Assembly (NCBI RefSeq): GCF_030053115.1 | Contig: NZ_CP125619.1 | Span: 2,367,501-2,431,500, forward strand | Direction of reading: 5' to 3' | From: Pseudomonas svalbardensis | GTDB taxonomy: Bacteria > Pseudomonadota > Gammaproteobacteria > Pseudomonadales > Pseudomonadaceae | Length of the DNA stretch: 64,000 nucleotides | Shown here: piece by piece, positions 26,882 through 35,627 of the stretch | How positions within the stretch are numbered: position 1 is the stretch's first letter | How the letters are laid out: every line of letters starts with the position of its first letter | Notes under the pieces: generated by a model | What the model saw: only the letters and a program-made list of their open reading frames with translations | Databases searched by the model: none | Told to the model about the DNA's origin: nothing | Program-made: the position numbers and the translations under genes

Positions 26882-27415
26882 TTGTTAAACAAAATACTGG
26901 TTGTCGAAGACGAACAGCTGCTTGCCGAAAACCTCAAGGATTACCTTCAGGCGCAAGCGCTGGACGTCCGGATAGCTCACGACGGTGCGATGGCAATCGG
27001 CGAGGCCGAGCGTTTTTCACCCGATGTGATGGTGTTCGATTACCGCTTGCCCGACATGGAAGGCTTTGAGGTGCTCGATGCCGTCCGCCAGAACAGGAAG
27101 TGCCATTTTGTGCTGATTACCGGGCACCCAACCGCTGAAGTCTGTGAGCGGGCCCGGCAACTGGGAGTCAGCCATATCCTGTTCAAACCGTTTCCATTGG
27201 CGGAATTGGCCCGAGCAGTCTGCGACCTTCTGGGGATGGAGCGCGAACCCAAAGCAGGCATGAGCAATTCGCAAGGTTTTGTCGAACGACGCCAGAGCAG
27301 GTCCGAGAGTTTCCCGCTGCAGTTGTACGACGGCAGTTGGGTGCTGGTAGATCGTCGACGAAACACATCGACCTCCAAGGCACCAGACGACGAACAATTG
27401 CTCACCGGGGAGTAG
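26882..27415 (+). CDS. Stand-alone response regulator (receiver domain)
   Basis: 177 aa; TTG start at 26882 chosen for the strong 'aaggag' 6 nt upstream. Receiver domain residues 1-120: 'ILVVEDEQLLAENLKDYL', phospho-acceptor Asp53 in 'VMVFDYRLPDMEG', 'LITGHPTAE' and Lys in 'ILFKPFP'. The ~55-residue tail has no recognisable output domain. Its first half is clearly paralogous to the MnxR receiver ('[18 protein letters not shown]', Asp53), so it may compete for or relay phosphate from the MnxS kinases. First gene of the secretion/curli-export operon. Confidence 0.88.
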   Translation: MLNKILVVEDEQLLAENLKDYLQAQALDVRIAHDGAMAIGEAERFSPDVMVFDYRLPDMEGFEVLDAVRQNRKCHFVLITGHPTAEVCERARQLGVSHILFKPFPLAELARAVCDLLGMEREPKAGMSNSQGFVERRQSRSESFPLQLYDGSWVLVDRRRNTSTSKAPDDEQLLTGE

Positions 27416-27499
27416 TGGCGCGACAAGACGTTCCGGCATCCGCCGCAATGGCCTGCCGCGTCGACAGGGCTCAAAGCCCCCGGCGTTGGAGAGCATGCC

Positions 27500-29206
27500 A
27501 TGGACCGTCTATCCCTTGTCGTCGAACCGGCGCTGTTGGACTGTGTACCGTCTCGCTTTTCCAGTGAGCAACTGGCCCAGGCACGCTCCCTGGCCGCCAG
27601 TTCCGGCGAGCGGGTACTGGAATCCCTCGGGGGGTTGTGCGAACTGGCCCCCATGCCTTTCATCCAGTGCCTCGGCGCGACCCTGCATTATCCGGTGCTC
27701 GACACCGACAGCCTGTTCAAAGCCACTCCGGTGTTCGACCGGGTCACCCTGGCCCAATGCCTCAAACGTGAATTCATCCTGCTGCGTCACGACGATGCGG
27801 TTATCGGTGTGTTTGCCGACCCCTTCGATACCTCACGCCTGGCCTGGATCGACGACTGCCTGCACGGCGCGCCGCTGTACCTGGTGCATGCCGACGACCT
27901 GAAAGCCTACCTGGCACGCCACGAAGAGAGCTTCCACGCCGTGGAATCGCTCAACGCCCAGGCCGACGCCAATGTCGAAATCGATACCCTGCAAAGCCTG
28001 TCCCTGACCAGCATCAGCGAAGACGCCAGCGTCGTCGTCAAACTGGTCAACTCGACCCTCTACGACGCGCTGAAAATGCACGCCAGCGATATCCATCTGG
28101 GCACTACCGGCAGCGGCCTGGTGATCAAGTACCGGATCGATGGCGTGTTGAACAACATCAGCAAAATCCAGGGCAGCGAATTCGCCGAGCAAGTGATTTC
28201 CCGGGTCAAGGTCATGGCCGAACTGGACATCGGCGAAAAACGCGTGCCCCAGGACGGTCGCTTCAAGATCGGCATCAGCGGCCGGCAGATCGACTTTCGG
28301 GTGTCGATCATGCCGAGCATTTTCGGCGAAGACGCGGTGCTGCGGGTCCTCGACAAACAGGACCTGGCCGACAAGGTCTGCGGCGTGCAGTTGCAAGCCT
28401 TGGGCTTCGAAGAAGAAACCCTGCGTCATCTGCGTCGGCTGGCGGCCGAACCTTACGGCATGGTGCTGGTGACCGGCCCCACCGGTAGCGGCAAAACCAC
28501 CACGCTGTACGCGATGATCACCGAGATCAACCACGGCGTTGAAAAGATCATCACCATTGAAGACCCGGTGGAATACCAACTGCCGGGCGTGCTGCAAATC
28601 CCGGTCAACGAAAAGAAAGGCCTGACCTTCGCCCGTGGTTTGCGCTCGATCCTGCGCCATGATCCGGACAAGATCATGGTCGGTGAAATCCGCGACCCCG
28701 ACACCGCCCAGATCGCCGTGCAATCGGCGCTCACCGGGCACCTGGTGTTCACCACCATTCACGCCAACAACGTGTTCGACGTGATCGGACGGTTCACCCA
28801 AATGGAAATCGACCCTTACAGCCTCGTGTCGGCACTCAATGCCGTGCTGGCCCAGCGCTTGATCCGACTGGTCTGCGCCAGTTGCAGCGCGCCGGCCTAC
28901 CCGACCGATGAAGAATTGCGCCTCTCGGGCCTCGATCCGCAACAAGTCGATCACTACCACTTCGTCCACGGCAAGGGCTGCGGTCATTGCCGGGGCACCG
29001 GTTACCGCGGGCGTACGGCGATTGCCGAACTGCTGCACCTGGACGACGAGCTGCGGCAGATGATCGTTGAGCGCCAACCCATTTCGAAAATCAAGGCCCT
29101 GGCGTGCAGCCGTGGCTTGCGCCTGTTGCGCGAGTCGGCACTGGAGCTGGTTGCAGAGGGGCGGACCACGCTCGAGGAGATCAATCGTGTCACTTTTATC
29201 TCGTGA
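27500..29206 (+). CDS. gspE: Secretion/pilus assembly ATPase, GspE/PilB/MshE family
   Basis: 568 aa. N-terminal GspE-N domains occupy residues 1-150. The ATPase core has Walker A 'GPTGSGKTTT', the Asp box 'IEDPVEYQLPG', Walker B-like 'KIMVGEIRDPDTAQIA' and the His box 'GHLVFTTIHANN'. The tetracysteine zinc motif is intact: 'CASC' and, ~45 residues on, 'CGHCRGTGYRGR'. It is a cytoplasmic hexamer that powers pseudopilus extension through GspF. The gene is 84 bp after the response regulator; its 3' end overlaps the next gene by 20 bp. Confidence 0.95.
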   Translation: MDRLSLVVEPALLDCVPSRFSSEQLAQARSLAASSGERVLESLGGLCELAPMPFIQCLGATLHYPVLDTDSLFKATPVFDRVTLAQCLKREFILLRHDDAVIGVFADPFDTSRLAWIDDCLHGAPLYLVHADDLKAYLARHEESFHAVESLNAQADANVEIDTLQSLSLTSISEDASVVVKLVNSTLYDALKMHASDIHLGTTGSGLVIKYRIDGVLNNISKIQGSEFAEQVISRVKVMAELDIGEKRVPQDGRFKIGISGRQIDFRVSIMPSIFGEDAVLRVLDKQDLADKVCGVQLQALGFEEETLRHLRRLAAEPYGMVLVTGPTGSGKTTTLYAMITEINHGVEKIITIEDPVEYQLPGVLQIPVNEKKGLTFARGLRSILRHDPDKIMVGEIRDPDTAQIAVQSALTGHLVFTTIHANNVFDVIGRFTQMEIDPYSLVSALNAVLAQRLIRLVCASCSAPAYPTDEELRLSGLDPQQVDHYHFVHGKGCGHCRGTGYRGRTAIAELLHLDDELRQMIVERQPISKIKALACSRGLRLLRESALELVAEGRTTLEEINRVTFIS

Positions 29207-29990
29207 TCGTTTTGTCGCCGTGCTCGGCGCCAGTGGTGTCGGTCTGGGCCAGCGCCGTGGCAGTGAAACCCTGTGGCTGGGCAGCGTCGGCTTTATCGAC
29301 GAAGGTTTCCATGCCTGGGCCGTGGCGTTGGAAACCCTCGACCGTCTGCTGGGCGAACACACCCGTCCCGGTGCCGAATTGAGTGTGGTGATCTCCGGGC
29401 ACTTCAGCCGTTTCTGTCTGGTGCCCTGGAGCGAACAGATCAGCAGCCCTGCCGAATTGCTCGGGTTTGCCCAACTGTGTTTCGAAGACCTTTACGGTGT
29501 GCCGACGCAACTCTGGAGCATGGTGTTGTCGGCTGAACCGGCGGGTTATGACCGGGTCGCCACCGCGCTGCCGCAGGACTTGCTGACGCATCTGCGCACG
29601 CTGGTCACGGGTCGCGGCCTGCGCCTGCGTTCGGTGCAGCCGTACCTGATGGCGGCGTTCAATCACTTCGATAAAAGCTTCGACGCCGGCGACTTCCTGT
29701 TCGTCGTCGCCGAACCGGTGCGCAGTGTGTTGCTGCTGGCGCGGGAAGGGCGCTGGGCGGCGGTACGTTCGGTCGGCAGCAGCGACAGCGACGTCGCGCT
29801 GACCGCGTTGATCGGTCGTGAAAGCCAATTGCAGGCGTCCACCAGCGAGCGGCCGCTGAACGTTTACCTGCACGCGCCGGCACGCATTGACTCGCATCCC
29901 GAGGTGCCCGGCGTGCACCTGCGAACCCTCGAAGAACACCGCACATCCGTACGCGATGGCTTGTACGTCATGTCCCGGGCGGTGGCCTGA
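29187..29990 (+). CDS. PilM/MshI-like assembly protein
   Basis: 267 aa. GTG 29187, with 'gaggag' 7 nt upstream, overlaps the gspE end by 20 bp. The sequence is weakly conserved but has the size and place of the actin-fold PilM/GspL cytoplasmic component: 'LSVVISGHFSRFCLVPWS', 'LCFEDLYGVPTQLWSMVLS', 'PYLMAAFNHFDKSFDAGDFLFVV'. The following gene encodes a short PilN-like membrane protein, so the canonical fused GspL appears here as two polypeptides, as in type IV pilus and MSHA systems. Assigned mainly by gene order. Confidence 0.7.
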   Translation: MSLLSRDRFVAVLGASGVGLGQRRGSETLWLGSVGFIDEGFHAWAVALETLDRLLGEHTRPGAELSVVISGHFSRFCLVPWSEQISSPAELLGFAQLCFEDLYGVPTQLWSMVLSAEPAGYDRVATALPQDLLTHLRTLVTGRGLRLRSVQPYLMAAFNHFDKSFDAGDFLFVVAEPVRSVLLLAREGRWAAVRSVGSSDSDVALTALIGRESQLQASTSERPLNVYLHAPARIDSHPEVPGVHLRTLEEHRTSVRDGLYVMSRAVA

Positions 29991-29991
29991 C

Positions 29992-30537
29992 ATGCGCGCC
30001 CTGATGCTCGATTTCCAGCCGCCTCGCCGCTCGGGCCCTTTGGGCTGGAGCCTGCTGGCTGGTGGCGTGGTGCTGACGCTGACCTGCTTGCTGGTTCAGC
30101 AACACCTCAGTGAACAGGCCGCGCAACAACAAGGCCATTTGCAAACCGCCCAGCGCGGACTCACCGGCGACACCGGCGGCAAAGTCAGCCTGACCCCGGC
30201 CGAAACCCGCGAACAGGCGCACAACCTGGCCGAGATGCGCAAGGTGTCCCAGCAATTGCGCCGGCCATGGGAGCGTCTGTTCGCCATGCTCGAAGCCATG
30301 CCCCGGGACGACATTGCCTTGCTGACCCTGACCCCGGATGCCCGCAAAGGCCAGGTGCGAATCAGCGCCGAAGCGCGAGATCTGGAAGCCATGCTCGACT
30401 TCCACCGCAGCCTCGAAGCCAGCGACGAGCTGTCCGATGTGTCGCTGCTCAGCCACGAAATCGTCGCGAACGTGCCGGAACACCCGGTGCAATTCAACCT
30501 GTCGGCTACCTGGGAGATTGGCGATGCAAATCCCTAG
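29992..30537 (+). CDS. PilN-like inner-membrane assembly protein
   Basis: 181 aa from ATG 29992. A single transmembrane helix, 'LLAGGVVLTLTCLLVQQHL', follows a short cytoplasmic start. Then comes a coiled-coil-like stretch (~45-85) and a ferredoxin-like periplasmic domain with 'DIALLTLTPDARKGQVRISAEARDLEAML' (region ~100-130). This is the PilN/GspL-C arrangement, a link between the ATPase side and the secretin. It overlaps the next start by 14 bp. Confidence 0.75.
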   Translation: MRALMLDFQPPRRSGPLGWSLLAGGVVLTLTCLLVQQHLSEQAAQQQGHLQTAQRGLTGDTGGKVSLTPAETREQAHNLAEMRKVSQQLRRPWERLFAMLEAMPRDDIALLTLTPDARKGQVRISAEARDLEAMLDFHRSLEASDELSDVSLLSHEIVANVPEHPVQFNLSATWEIGDANP

Positions 30538-31072
30538 ATTGATCGTCCACGAATACTTGCAAGACTTGGGCACTCCCGGCCTGGCAGGGCTGGCGATGTT
30601 GCTGCTGGCGCTTGGGTATGGCCTGGTCGGCCTGATGCCTGACTGGCAGTCGCTGCAAACGCTCAGCCAGCAGACGCGCGAAGCCGGCGAGTACCTGGCC
30701 AAAGTCGAAGACGGCAGTGTTGCCGCGCCGGTGGTGCCGCAACGTCAGCTCGACGATTTCCGCAGCAAGTTGCCGTCCCAGCCGCAGGCCACCGTGGCCA
30801 TCGACAAGATTTACGCACTGGCGGCTCAGGAGCACATCACCCTGGCCCGTGGCGAATATTCCCTGGGCATCGACCCCAAGACTCACCTGGCCCGTTATCA
30901 GATTCTGCTGCCGGTGCGCGGCAGCTACCCGCAACTGCGGCGCTTCCTGCATGCCTTGCTTGGCCAGTTGCCGGCGGTGGTGGTGGAGGACGTGGAGTTC
31001 CAGCGTAAAAAAATCGCCGACACCGACCTGACCGGGCGGATCCGCATGACCCTTTACCTGTCGAGGTCATGA
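30524..31072 (+). CDS. PilO/GspM-like inner-membrane assembly protein
   Basis: 182 aa from ATG 30524. One membrane helix ('GLAGLAMLLLALGYGLVGLM') is followed by a helical region and a C-terminal ferredoxin-like domain ('ARYQILLPVRGSYPQLRRFL', 'VEDVEFQRKKIAD'). The position after the PilN-like gene and before the GspC/PilP-like gene matches pilMNOP and mshIJK order. It probably dimerises with the PilN-like product. Confidence 0.75.
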   Translation: MQIPRLIVHEYLQDLGTPGLAGLAMLLLALGYGLVGLMPDWQSLQTLSQQTREAGEYLAKVEDGSVAAPVVPQRQLDDFRSKLPSQPQATVAIDKIYALAAQEHITLARGEYSLGIDPKTHLARYQILLPVRGSYPQLRRFLHALLGQLPAVVVEDVEFQRKKIADTDLTGRIRMTLYLSRS

Positions 31073-31590
31073 TGAATACCAAACGCGCAGTGGGTTGGGC
31101 GGCGTTCTTCGGTGTGGCGGCGGCGCTGACCTGGTTGCCTGAATACTTCACGTCGTCAGAGGAAGGCGATGCGTCGGTTGCTGCCGTGGCCACCCCGACC
31201 AACAGCAAAACCCGGGGTGTGCTGCCCGCCGCATCCGCCGGCAAAACATCGGCAGCGGTCAAGGACCTGAGCCCGGCTGGCGACCTGTTCGCCGCCCGCA
31301 GCTGGAAGGCTGCGCCGCAGCTCGCCACCGTCACCGAACAACCCGTCAACCTGACCCCGGAGGTGCAAGTCCCCACGGCACCACCGATGCCTTTCCAGTT
31401 CATTGGCAAGCTGAATGACCGTTCCGACCTGCAAGTGTTTTTGCAGAGCGGCGAAAAAATATACGTCGTGCGCAAGGGGGATGTGATCGACGACACCTGG
31501 CGGATCGAGGGGATTTCCGACGTGGAACTCAGCTTTGTCTACCTGCCTCTGCATTTGTCTCAGACTTTGTCTGTGGGGAGCACGCAATGA
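31069..31590 (+). CDS. GspC/PilP-like periplasmic linker protein
   Basis: 173 aa with N-terminal membrane helix ('GWAAFFGVAAALTWLPEYF') and a Pro/Ala-rich linker (~35-90). The C-terminal homology-region-like domain reads 'PMPFQFIGKLNDRSDLQVFLQ' and 'GEKIYVVRKGDVIDDTWRIEGI', as in PilP/GspC/MshK proteins that dock on the secretin N-domains. It overlaps the preceding gene by 4 bp and the secretin gene by 4 bp. Confidence 0.82.
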   Translation: MMNTKRAVGWAAFFGVAAALTWLPEYFTSSEEGDASVAAVATPTNSKTRGVLPAASAGKTSAAVKDLSPAGDLFAARSWKAAPQLATVTEQPVNLTPEVQVPTAPPMPFQFIGKLNDRSDLQVFLQSGEKIYVVRKGDVIDDTWRIEGISDVELSFVYLPLHLSQTLSVGSTQ

Positions 31591-33416
31591 ACAGATCCCG
31601 TTTGCTGATGAACCTTTGCCTTTGTGCAGGACTGGCCGCGTGCAGTTCGGCGCAGGTTGCCAAGCAAGAGGCGACCGACCTGATGGAGTCGGGACAATAT
31701 GAAGCCGGCCTGGCCCGCATCGAAGAAGGGCTGAAGGAAAACCCTCGCAACACCGAGCTGCACCTGGCCCTGAACAGCAGCCGTGCTCGTGCAGTGACGG
31801 CGCTGTTGACCCAGGGCGACATGGATCGCGCCCAGCGTGATTTCGCGTCTGCCCGCCAGGCTTACAGCCGGGTGTTGACCATCGAACCGAACAACCGCCG
31901 TGCCCAGGACTCGCTGCGCCAGCTCGATCACATGCGCAGCCTGGATGAAAAACTCGAACTGGCCCGTGGTGACCTGCGTCGTGGCGACATCTACGGCGCC
32001 GACCGCCAGGTGAAACAGATCCTCGAACTGGACCCGAAGAATGAAGGGGCGCTGGAGCTGCAAAGCAACGTCCGCCTGGTGCAAAGCCGTAACGTGATTG
32101 CGTATCCACAACTGCGGACCCGTCTCGACCGTCCGGTGACCCTGGAATTTCGCGACGCCAACTTGAAAACCATCTTCGAAGTGCTGTCGCAGGTCGCCGG
32201 TTTGAACTTCATCTTCGACAAAGACCTGCGCCCGGACATGAAAGCCACCATCTTCGTGCGTGACGTGCGCATCGAAGACGCGGTGGAACTGCTGCTGCAA
32301 CAGAACCAGCTGCACCAGAAAGTGGTGAACGAAAACACCTTGCTGATCTACCCGGACTCACCACAGAAGCTCAAGGATTACCAAGAGTTGGTGATGCGCA
32401 CTTTCTACCTGACCAGCATCGATGCCAACACCGCGCTGAACATGATCAAAACCATGCTCAAGACCCGCGACGTGTTCGTCGACGAACGCCTCAATACCCT
32501 GACCATGCGCGACTCTGAAGACGCTGTCCGCATGGCTGAAAAACTCCTGCAATCGCAGGACCAGTCCAACCCTGAAGTGGTGCTGGAAGTGGAGGTGATG
32601 GAAGTCGCCACTCAGCGGATTCTCGACCTTGGCCTGCAATGGCCGAACACCTTCGGCGTGGTCAACAGCGACGGCTCGGCCGTGACCCTGCTCGATCAAC
32701 TCAAAGGCATCAACTCCAGCCGGATCTCCATCTCGCCGTCGCCGCAGGCCAAGATCAACGCCCAGGACAACGACATCAACACCCTGGCCAGCCCGGTGAT
32801 TCGCGTCAGCAACCGCGAACAGGCGCGCATCCACATTGGTCAGCGCGTGCCAATCATCAGCGCCACCTCGGTGCCCTCGACTCAAGGCCCGGTGATCACT
32901 GAAAGCGTCACCTACCTCGATGTAGGTCTTAAACTCGAAGTGCAGCCCACCGTGCACCTGAACAACGAAGTGGCGATCAAAATCGCCCTGGAAGTGAGTA
33001 ACGCCACGCCACTGGAGCCGACCCGCCAGGGCACGATTCCGGTTCAGGTCGATACCCGCAACGCCCAGACCACCCTGCGTCTGCATGACGGCGAAACCCA
33101 GATCCTCGCCGGCCTGATGCGCAACGACCATGGCGCCACCGGCAACAAAATCCCCGGCCTTGGCGACATTCCAGGTCTTGGCCGCTTGTTCGGCAGCAAC
33201 AAGGACACCGTCGGCAAGTCGGAGTTGGTGCTGTCGATCACGCCGCGGATCGTGCGCAACCTGCCGTACCAGAGCCCGTCGGACATGGAGTTCACCACCG
33301 GTACCGAAACCAGCATGCACATTCAGGCACCGGACCGTGGGATGGACTCGGCGATTCGCACAGAGGCCCAGAGCGCTCCGGTTGCTTCCACCCGCGTTGT
33401 CGTCGAGAAGCCTTGA
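31587..33416 (+). CDS. gspD: Outer-membrane secretin with N-terminal TPR region
   Basis: 609 aa lipoprotein (lipobox 'GLAAC', Cys19). Residues ~25-165 are TPR-like ('AGLARIEEGLKENPRNTELHLAL', 'ARQAYSRVLTIEPNNRRAQ', 'ADRQVKQILELDPKNEGALEL'). Next is the N0/secretin-N region ('VTLEFRDANLKTIFEVLSQVAG', 'RVFYLTSIDANTALNMI' type). The C-terminal secretin core (~350-570) has 'VPIISATSVPSTQGPVITESVTYLDVGLKLEVQP' and 'KIPGLGDIPGLGRLFG'. Multimers form the outer-membrane channel. The TPR-plus-lipobox form is closer to MSHA/T4P-like and non-canonical T2SS secretins than to XcpQ. Confidence 0.93.
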   Translation: MNRSRLLMNLCLCAGLAACSSAQVAKQEATDLMESGQYEAGLARIEEGLKENPRNTELHLALNSSRARAVTALLTQGDMDRAQRDFASARQAYSRVLTIEPNNRRAQDSLRQLDHMRSLDEKLELARGDLRRGDIYGADRQVKQILELDPKNEGALELQSNVRLVQSRNVIAYPQLRTRLDRPVTLEFRDANLKTIFEVLSQVAGLNFIFDKDLRPDMKATIFVRDVRIEDAVELLLQQNQLHQKVVNENTLLIYPDSPQKLKDYQELVMRTFYLTSIDANTALNMIKTMLKTRDVFVDERLNTLTMRDSEDAVRMAEKLLQSQDQSNPEVVLEVEVMEVATQRILDLGLQWPNTFGVVNSDGSAVTLLDQLKGINSSRISISPSPQAKINAQDNDINTLASPVIRVSNREQARIHIGQRVPIISATSVPSTQGPVITESVTYLDVGLKLEVQPTVHLNNEVAIKIALEVSNATPLEPTRQGTIPVQVDTRNAQTTLRLHDGETQILAGLMRNDHGATGNKIPGLGDIPGLGRLFGSNKDTVGKSELVLSITPRIVRNLPYQSPSDMEFTTGTETSMHIQAPDRGMDSAIRTEAQSAPVASTRVVVEKP

Positions 33417-33418
33417 TC

Positions 33419-33892
33419 ATGAACGCCTCGCAACGCGGTTTTACCCTGATCGAAGTCGTTGTGACGCTGGCCCTGATCGGCCTGCTGGCCGGCATGTCCG
33501 CGCCGCTGACCGAGACCGTGGTGCGCCGGGGCAAGGAGCAGGAACTGCGCACGGCGCTGTATCAGATTCGCGATGCCATCGACGCCTACAAACGTGCGTT
33601 CGACGCCGGCTACATCGAGAAATCCCTGAACAGCAGCGGCTACCCGCCGAACCTGCAAGTGCTGGTGGACGGTGTGCGCGATGTGCGCAGCGCCAAGGGC
33701 GCCAAGTTCTTCTTTTTGCGGCGCGTGCCCCATGACCCGCTGGCGCCGGTCAAGCGTGACGACGAAGGCGGCTGGGGCGTGCGCTCCTACGACAGCACGG
33801 CTCAAAACCCGCGCGAAGGCGAGGACGTTTTTGACGTTTACTCCAAGGCGCGCGGCAAGGGTCTCAACGGCATCGCCTACCGGGAGTGGTGA
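33419..33892 (+). CDS. Type II pseudopilin (1 of 3 in operon)
   Basis: 157 aa from ATG 33419. Prepilin leader 'MNASQRG' then 'FTLIEVVVTLALIGLLAGM', with cleavage expected before Phe and the Glu at +5 present. The body 'KEQELRTALYQIRDAIDAYKRAF' and 'SGYPPNLQVLVDGV' is GspG/GspH-like. The end 'GEDVFDVYSKARGKGLNGIAYREW' is shared in style with the next pseudopilin. It is part of the secretion machine and requires the housekeeping prepilin peptidase. Confidence 0.92.
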   Translation: MNASQRGFTLIEVVVTLALIGLLAGMSAPLTETVVRRGKEQELRTALYQIRDAIDAYKRAFDAGYIEKSLNSSGYPPNLQVLVDGVRDVRSAKGAKFFFLRRVPHDPLAPVKRDDEGGWGVRSYDSTAQNPREGEDVFDVYSKARGKGLNGIAYREW

Positions 33893-33896
33893 GATT

Positions 33897-34271
33897 ATGC
33901 GTCGGGAAAAGGGTTTTACCCTGCTGGAACTGATGGTGGTCATGGCAATCATCGCCACCTTGATGACCATCGCCTTGCCACGCTATTTCAACAGCCTCGA
34001 GGTCTCGAAAGAGACCACGCTGCGCCAGAGCCTGTCGGCCATGCGCGAAGCACTGGATCACTACTACGGCGACACCGGGCGTTATCCCGACTCCATCGAA
34101 CAGCTGGTCGAGCAGCGTTACCTGCGCAACCCGCCGATGGACCCGATTGCCGAACGCAAAGATCTTTGGGTGCTGGTGGCGCCGCCTGACGGCGTCCCGG
34201 GCGGGGTCGCCGATATCAAAAGCGGGGCCACAGGGAGGGCGCGTGATGGCAGCCTTTATTCCGAGTGGTAA
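33897..34271 (+). CDS. Type II pseudopilin (2 of 3)
   Basis: 124 aa from ATG 33897, 4 bp after the preceding stop. Very short leader 'MRREKG' then 'FTLLELMVVMAIIATLMTI', the full prepilin signature. The body is GspG-like but short: 'LRQSLSAMREALDHYYGDTGRYPDS', 'IEQLVEQRYLRNPPMDP'. It ends 'ARDGSLYSEW'. The next gene overlaps by 26 bp. Confidence 0.92.
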   Translation: MRREKGFTLLELMVVMAIIATLMTIALPRYFNSLEVSKETTLRQSLSAMREALDHYYGDTGRYPDSIEQLVEQRYLRNPPMDPIAERKDLWVLVAPPDGVPGGVADIKSGATGRARDGSLYSEW

Positions 34272-34791
34272 ACCCTCTAACGAGGCGGGTTTCACTTACC
34301 TGGGCGTGCTGTTTCTGATCATGTTGATGGGCCTGGGCCTGGCCAGCGCTGGCGAGTTGTGGTCCACCGCGTCGCGCCGTGATCGTGAACGCCAGTTGCT
34401 CTGGGTCGGCACTCAATACGCCCAGGCATTACGCAGTTATTACCGCAGTTCGCCTGGCCTGGCCCAGTACCCGAAAGAGTTGGCGGACCTGTTGAAGGAC
34501 GAGCGTTTTCCGTCGCCCAAACACCACTTGCGCAACCTGTACCCGGACCCGATTGGTGGCGGCGAATGGACGTTGATGCGCGGGTTCGACGGGCGCATCA
34601 CCGGCCTCAGCAGCCCCTCCACGGACACGCCGCTCAAGCAGGCGGATTTTCCCACTCAATGGTCGGACTTCACCGGCATGGCGAGCTACAAGGACTGGCA
34701 GTTCGTGGCCGAGAAAGCCTTCCTCGATGGCGCGTCCGCGCCCAAAGACCAATCCAAAAACGACTCGGGTGTTGGGGCGGTGATGCCATGA
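34246..34791 (+). CDS. Pseudopilin-like protein (3 of 3)
   Basis: 181 aa from ATG 34246 ('agggaggg' upstream). Leader 'MAAFIPSGKPSNEAG' then 'FTYLGVLFLIMLMGLGLAS': the hydrophobic prepilin helix is clear, but the residue at +5 is Gly where Glu is standard. It may be a minor or tip-type (GspK-like) pseudopilin, which often lacks Glu5. The body has 'QYAQALRSYYRSSPGLAQYPKELADLL'. It overlaps the csgE-like start by 4 bp, coupling the secretion genes to the curli export genes. Confidence 0.85.
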   Translation: MAAFIPSGKPSNEAGFTYLGVLFLIMLMGLGLASAGELWSTASRRDRERQLLWVGTQYAQALRSYYRSSPGLAQYPKELADLLKDERFPSPKHHLRNLYPDPIGGGEWTLMRGFDGRITGLSSPSTDTPLKQADFPTQWSDFTGMASYKDWQFVAEKAFLDGASAPKDQSKNDSGVGAVMP

Positions 34792-35180
34792 ACAGACACT
34801 GGCTACCGGCCCTGGTCCTGATGCTGATGACGTCCTTCGTGTCGGCTGCCGAAGAAGACGAAATGATGGGTTTTATCGTCGACGACACGATCTCGCACAT
34901 CGGCCACGACTTTTACTACTCGTTCAGTGAACGCCTGCGTGCCACCAGTCCGATGGACTTCAACCTGGTAGTGCGTGAACGACCTTCGGCACGCTGGGGC
35001 AGCCTGGTGACCGTGGAATATCAGCAACGATTGGTTTATCGGCGCTTCCTGCCGCCGAACACCGTGGAGTTGAAGGACGAGGCCTATGAGGCTGCCGATC
35101 TGGTCCGCGTGCAGATCGTCCAGCGCAAGCTGGAAGCCTTGTTGCAGGACACCACCGACCTTGAGAGGGACGAACTATGA
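34788..35180 (+). CDS. csgE: Curli assembly protein CsgE
   Basis: 130 aa with signal peptide ('ALVLMLMTSFVSA'). Family signatures: 'GFIVDDTISHIGHDFYYSFS', 'FNLVVRERPSARWGSLVTVEYQQRLVYRRFLPP' (quoted in two parts: 'NLVVRERPSARWGS' and 'VEYQQRLVYRRFLPP'). CsgE is the periplasmic gate-keeping factor that caps the CsgG pore and directs curlin to it. It overlaps the previous pseudopilin gene (ATGA) and the csgF start by 4 bp, so it is fully embedded in the secretion operon. Confidence 0.93.
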   Translation: MNRHWLPALVLMLMTSFVSAAEEDEMMGFIVDDTISHIGHDFYYSFSERLRATSPMDFNLVVRERPSARWGSLVTVEYQQRLVYRRFLPPNTVELKDEAYEAADLVRVQIVQRKLEALLQDTTDLERDEL

Positions 35181-35596
35181 ACACTGGAACTTTCTCGAAA
35201 CGCACGGGCATGTGGTTATTGGGGCTGGGCAGTTGTGGGCTGGTCCAGGCCACGGAGCTGGTCTACACGCCTATCAACCCGTCGTTTGGCGGCAACCCGT
35301 TGAACGGGACCTGGTTGCTCAACAACGCCCAGGCGCAGAACGATTACGACGACCCTGACTTGAAGAACCGTACCAGCGCGGCCGGCACGTCGGCCCTGGA
35401 GCGCTTCACCAGTCAGCTGCAATCACGGCTGCTAGGGCAGTTGATGGACAACATCTCCGCGGGCAATGCCGGGAGCCTGACCACCGACGCTTTTGTTGTG
35501 AACGTCATCGACGACTCCGGTGCACTGACTATTGAAGTGACCGACCGAGCGACCGGTGAAGTTTCCGAAATCCAGGTGAATGGCCTGGCCCCTTGA
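35177..35596 (+). CDS. csgF: Curli assembly protein CsgF
   Basis: 139 aa with a signal peptide ending 'LVQA'. The CsgF signature 'LVYTPINPSFGGNPLNGTWL' lies right at the mature N-terminus, then 'NNAQAQNDYDDP'. This N-terminal segment is the part that inserts into the CsgG channel in known structures. The C-terminal 'TDAFVVNVIDDSGALTIEVTD' region is also typical. CsgF anchors nucleator curlin to the surface. Confidence 0.93.
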   Translation: MNTGTFSKRTGMWLLGLGSCGLVQATELVYTPINPSFGGNPLNGTWLLNNAQAQNDYDDPDLKNRTSAAGTSALERFTSQLQSRLLGQLMDNISAGNAGSLTTDAFVVNVIDDSGALTIEVTDRATGEVSEIQVNGLAP

Positions 35597-35627
35597 TGGG
35601 GACTTGGATCGATGGGGAGTTAAGGAC

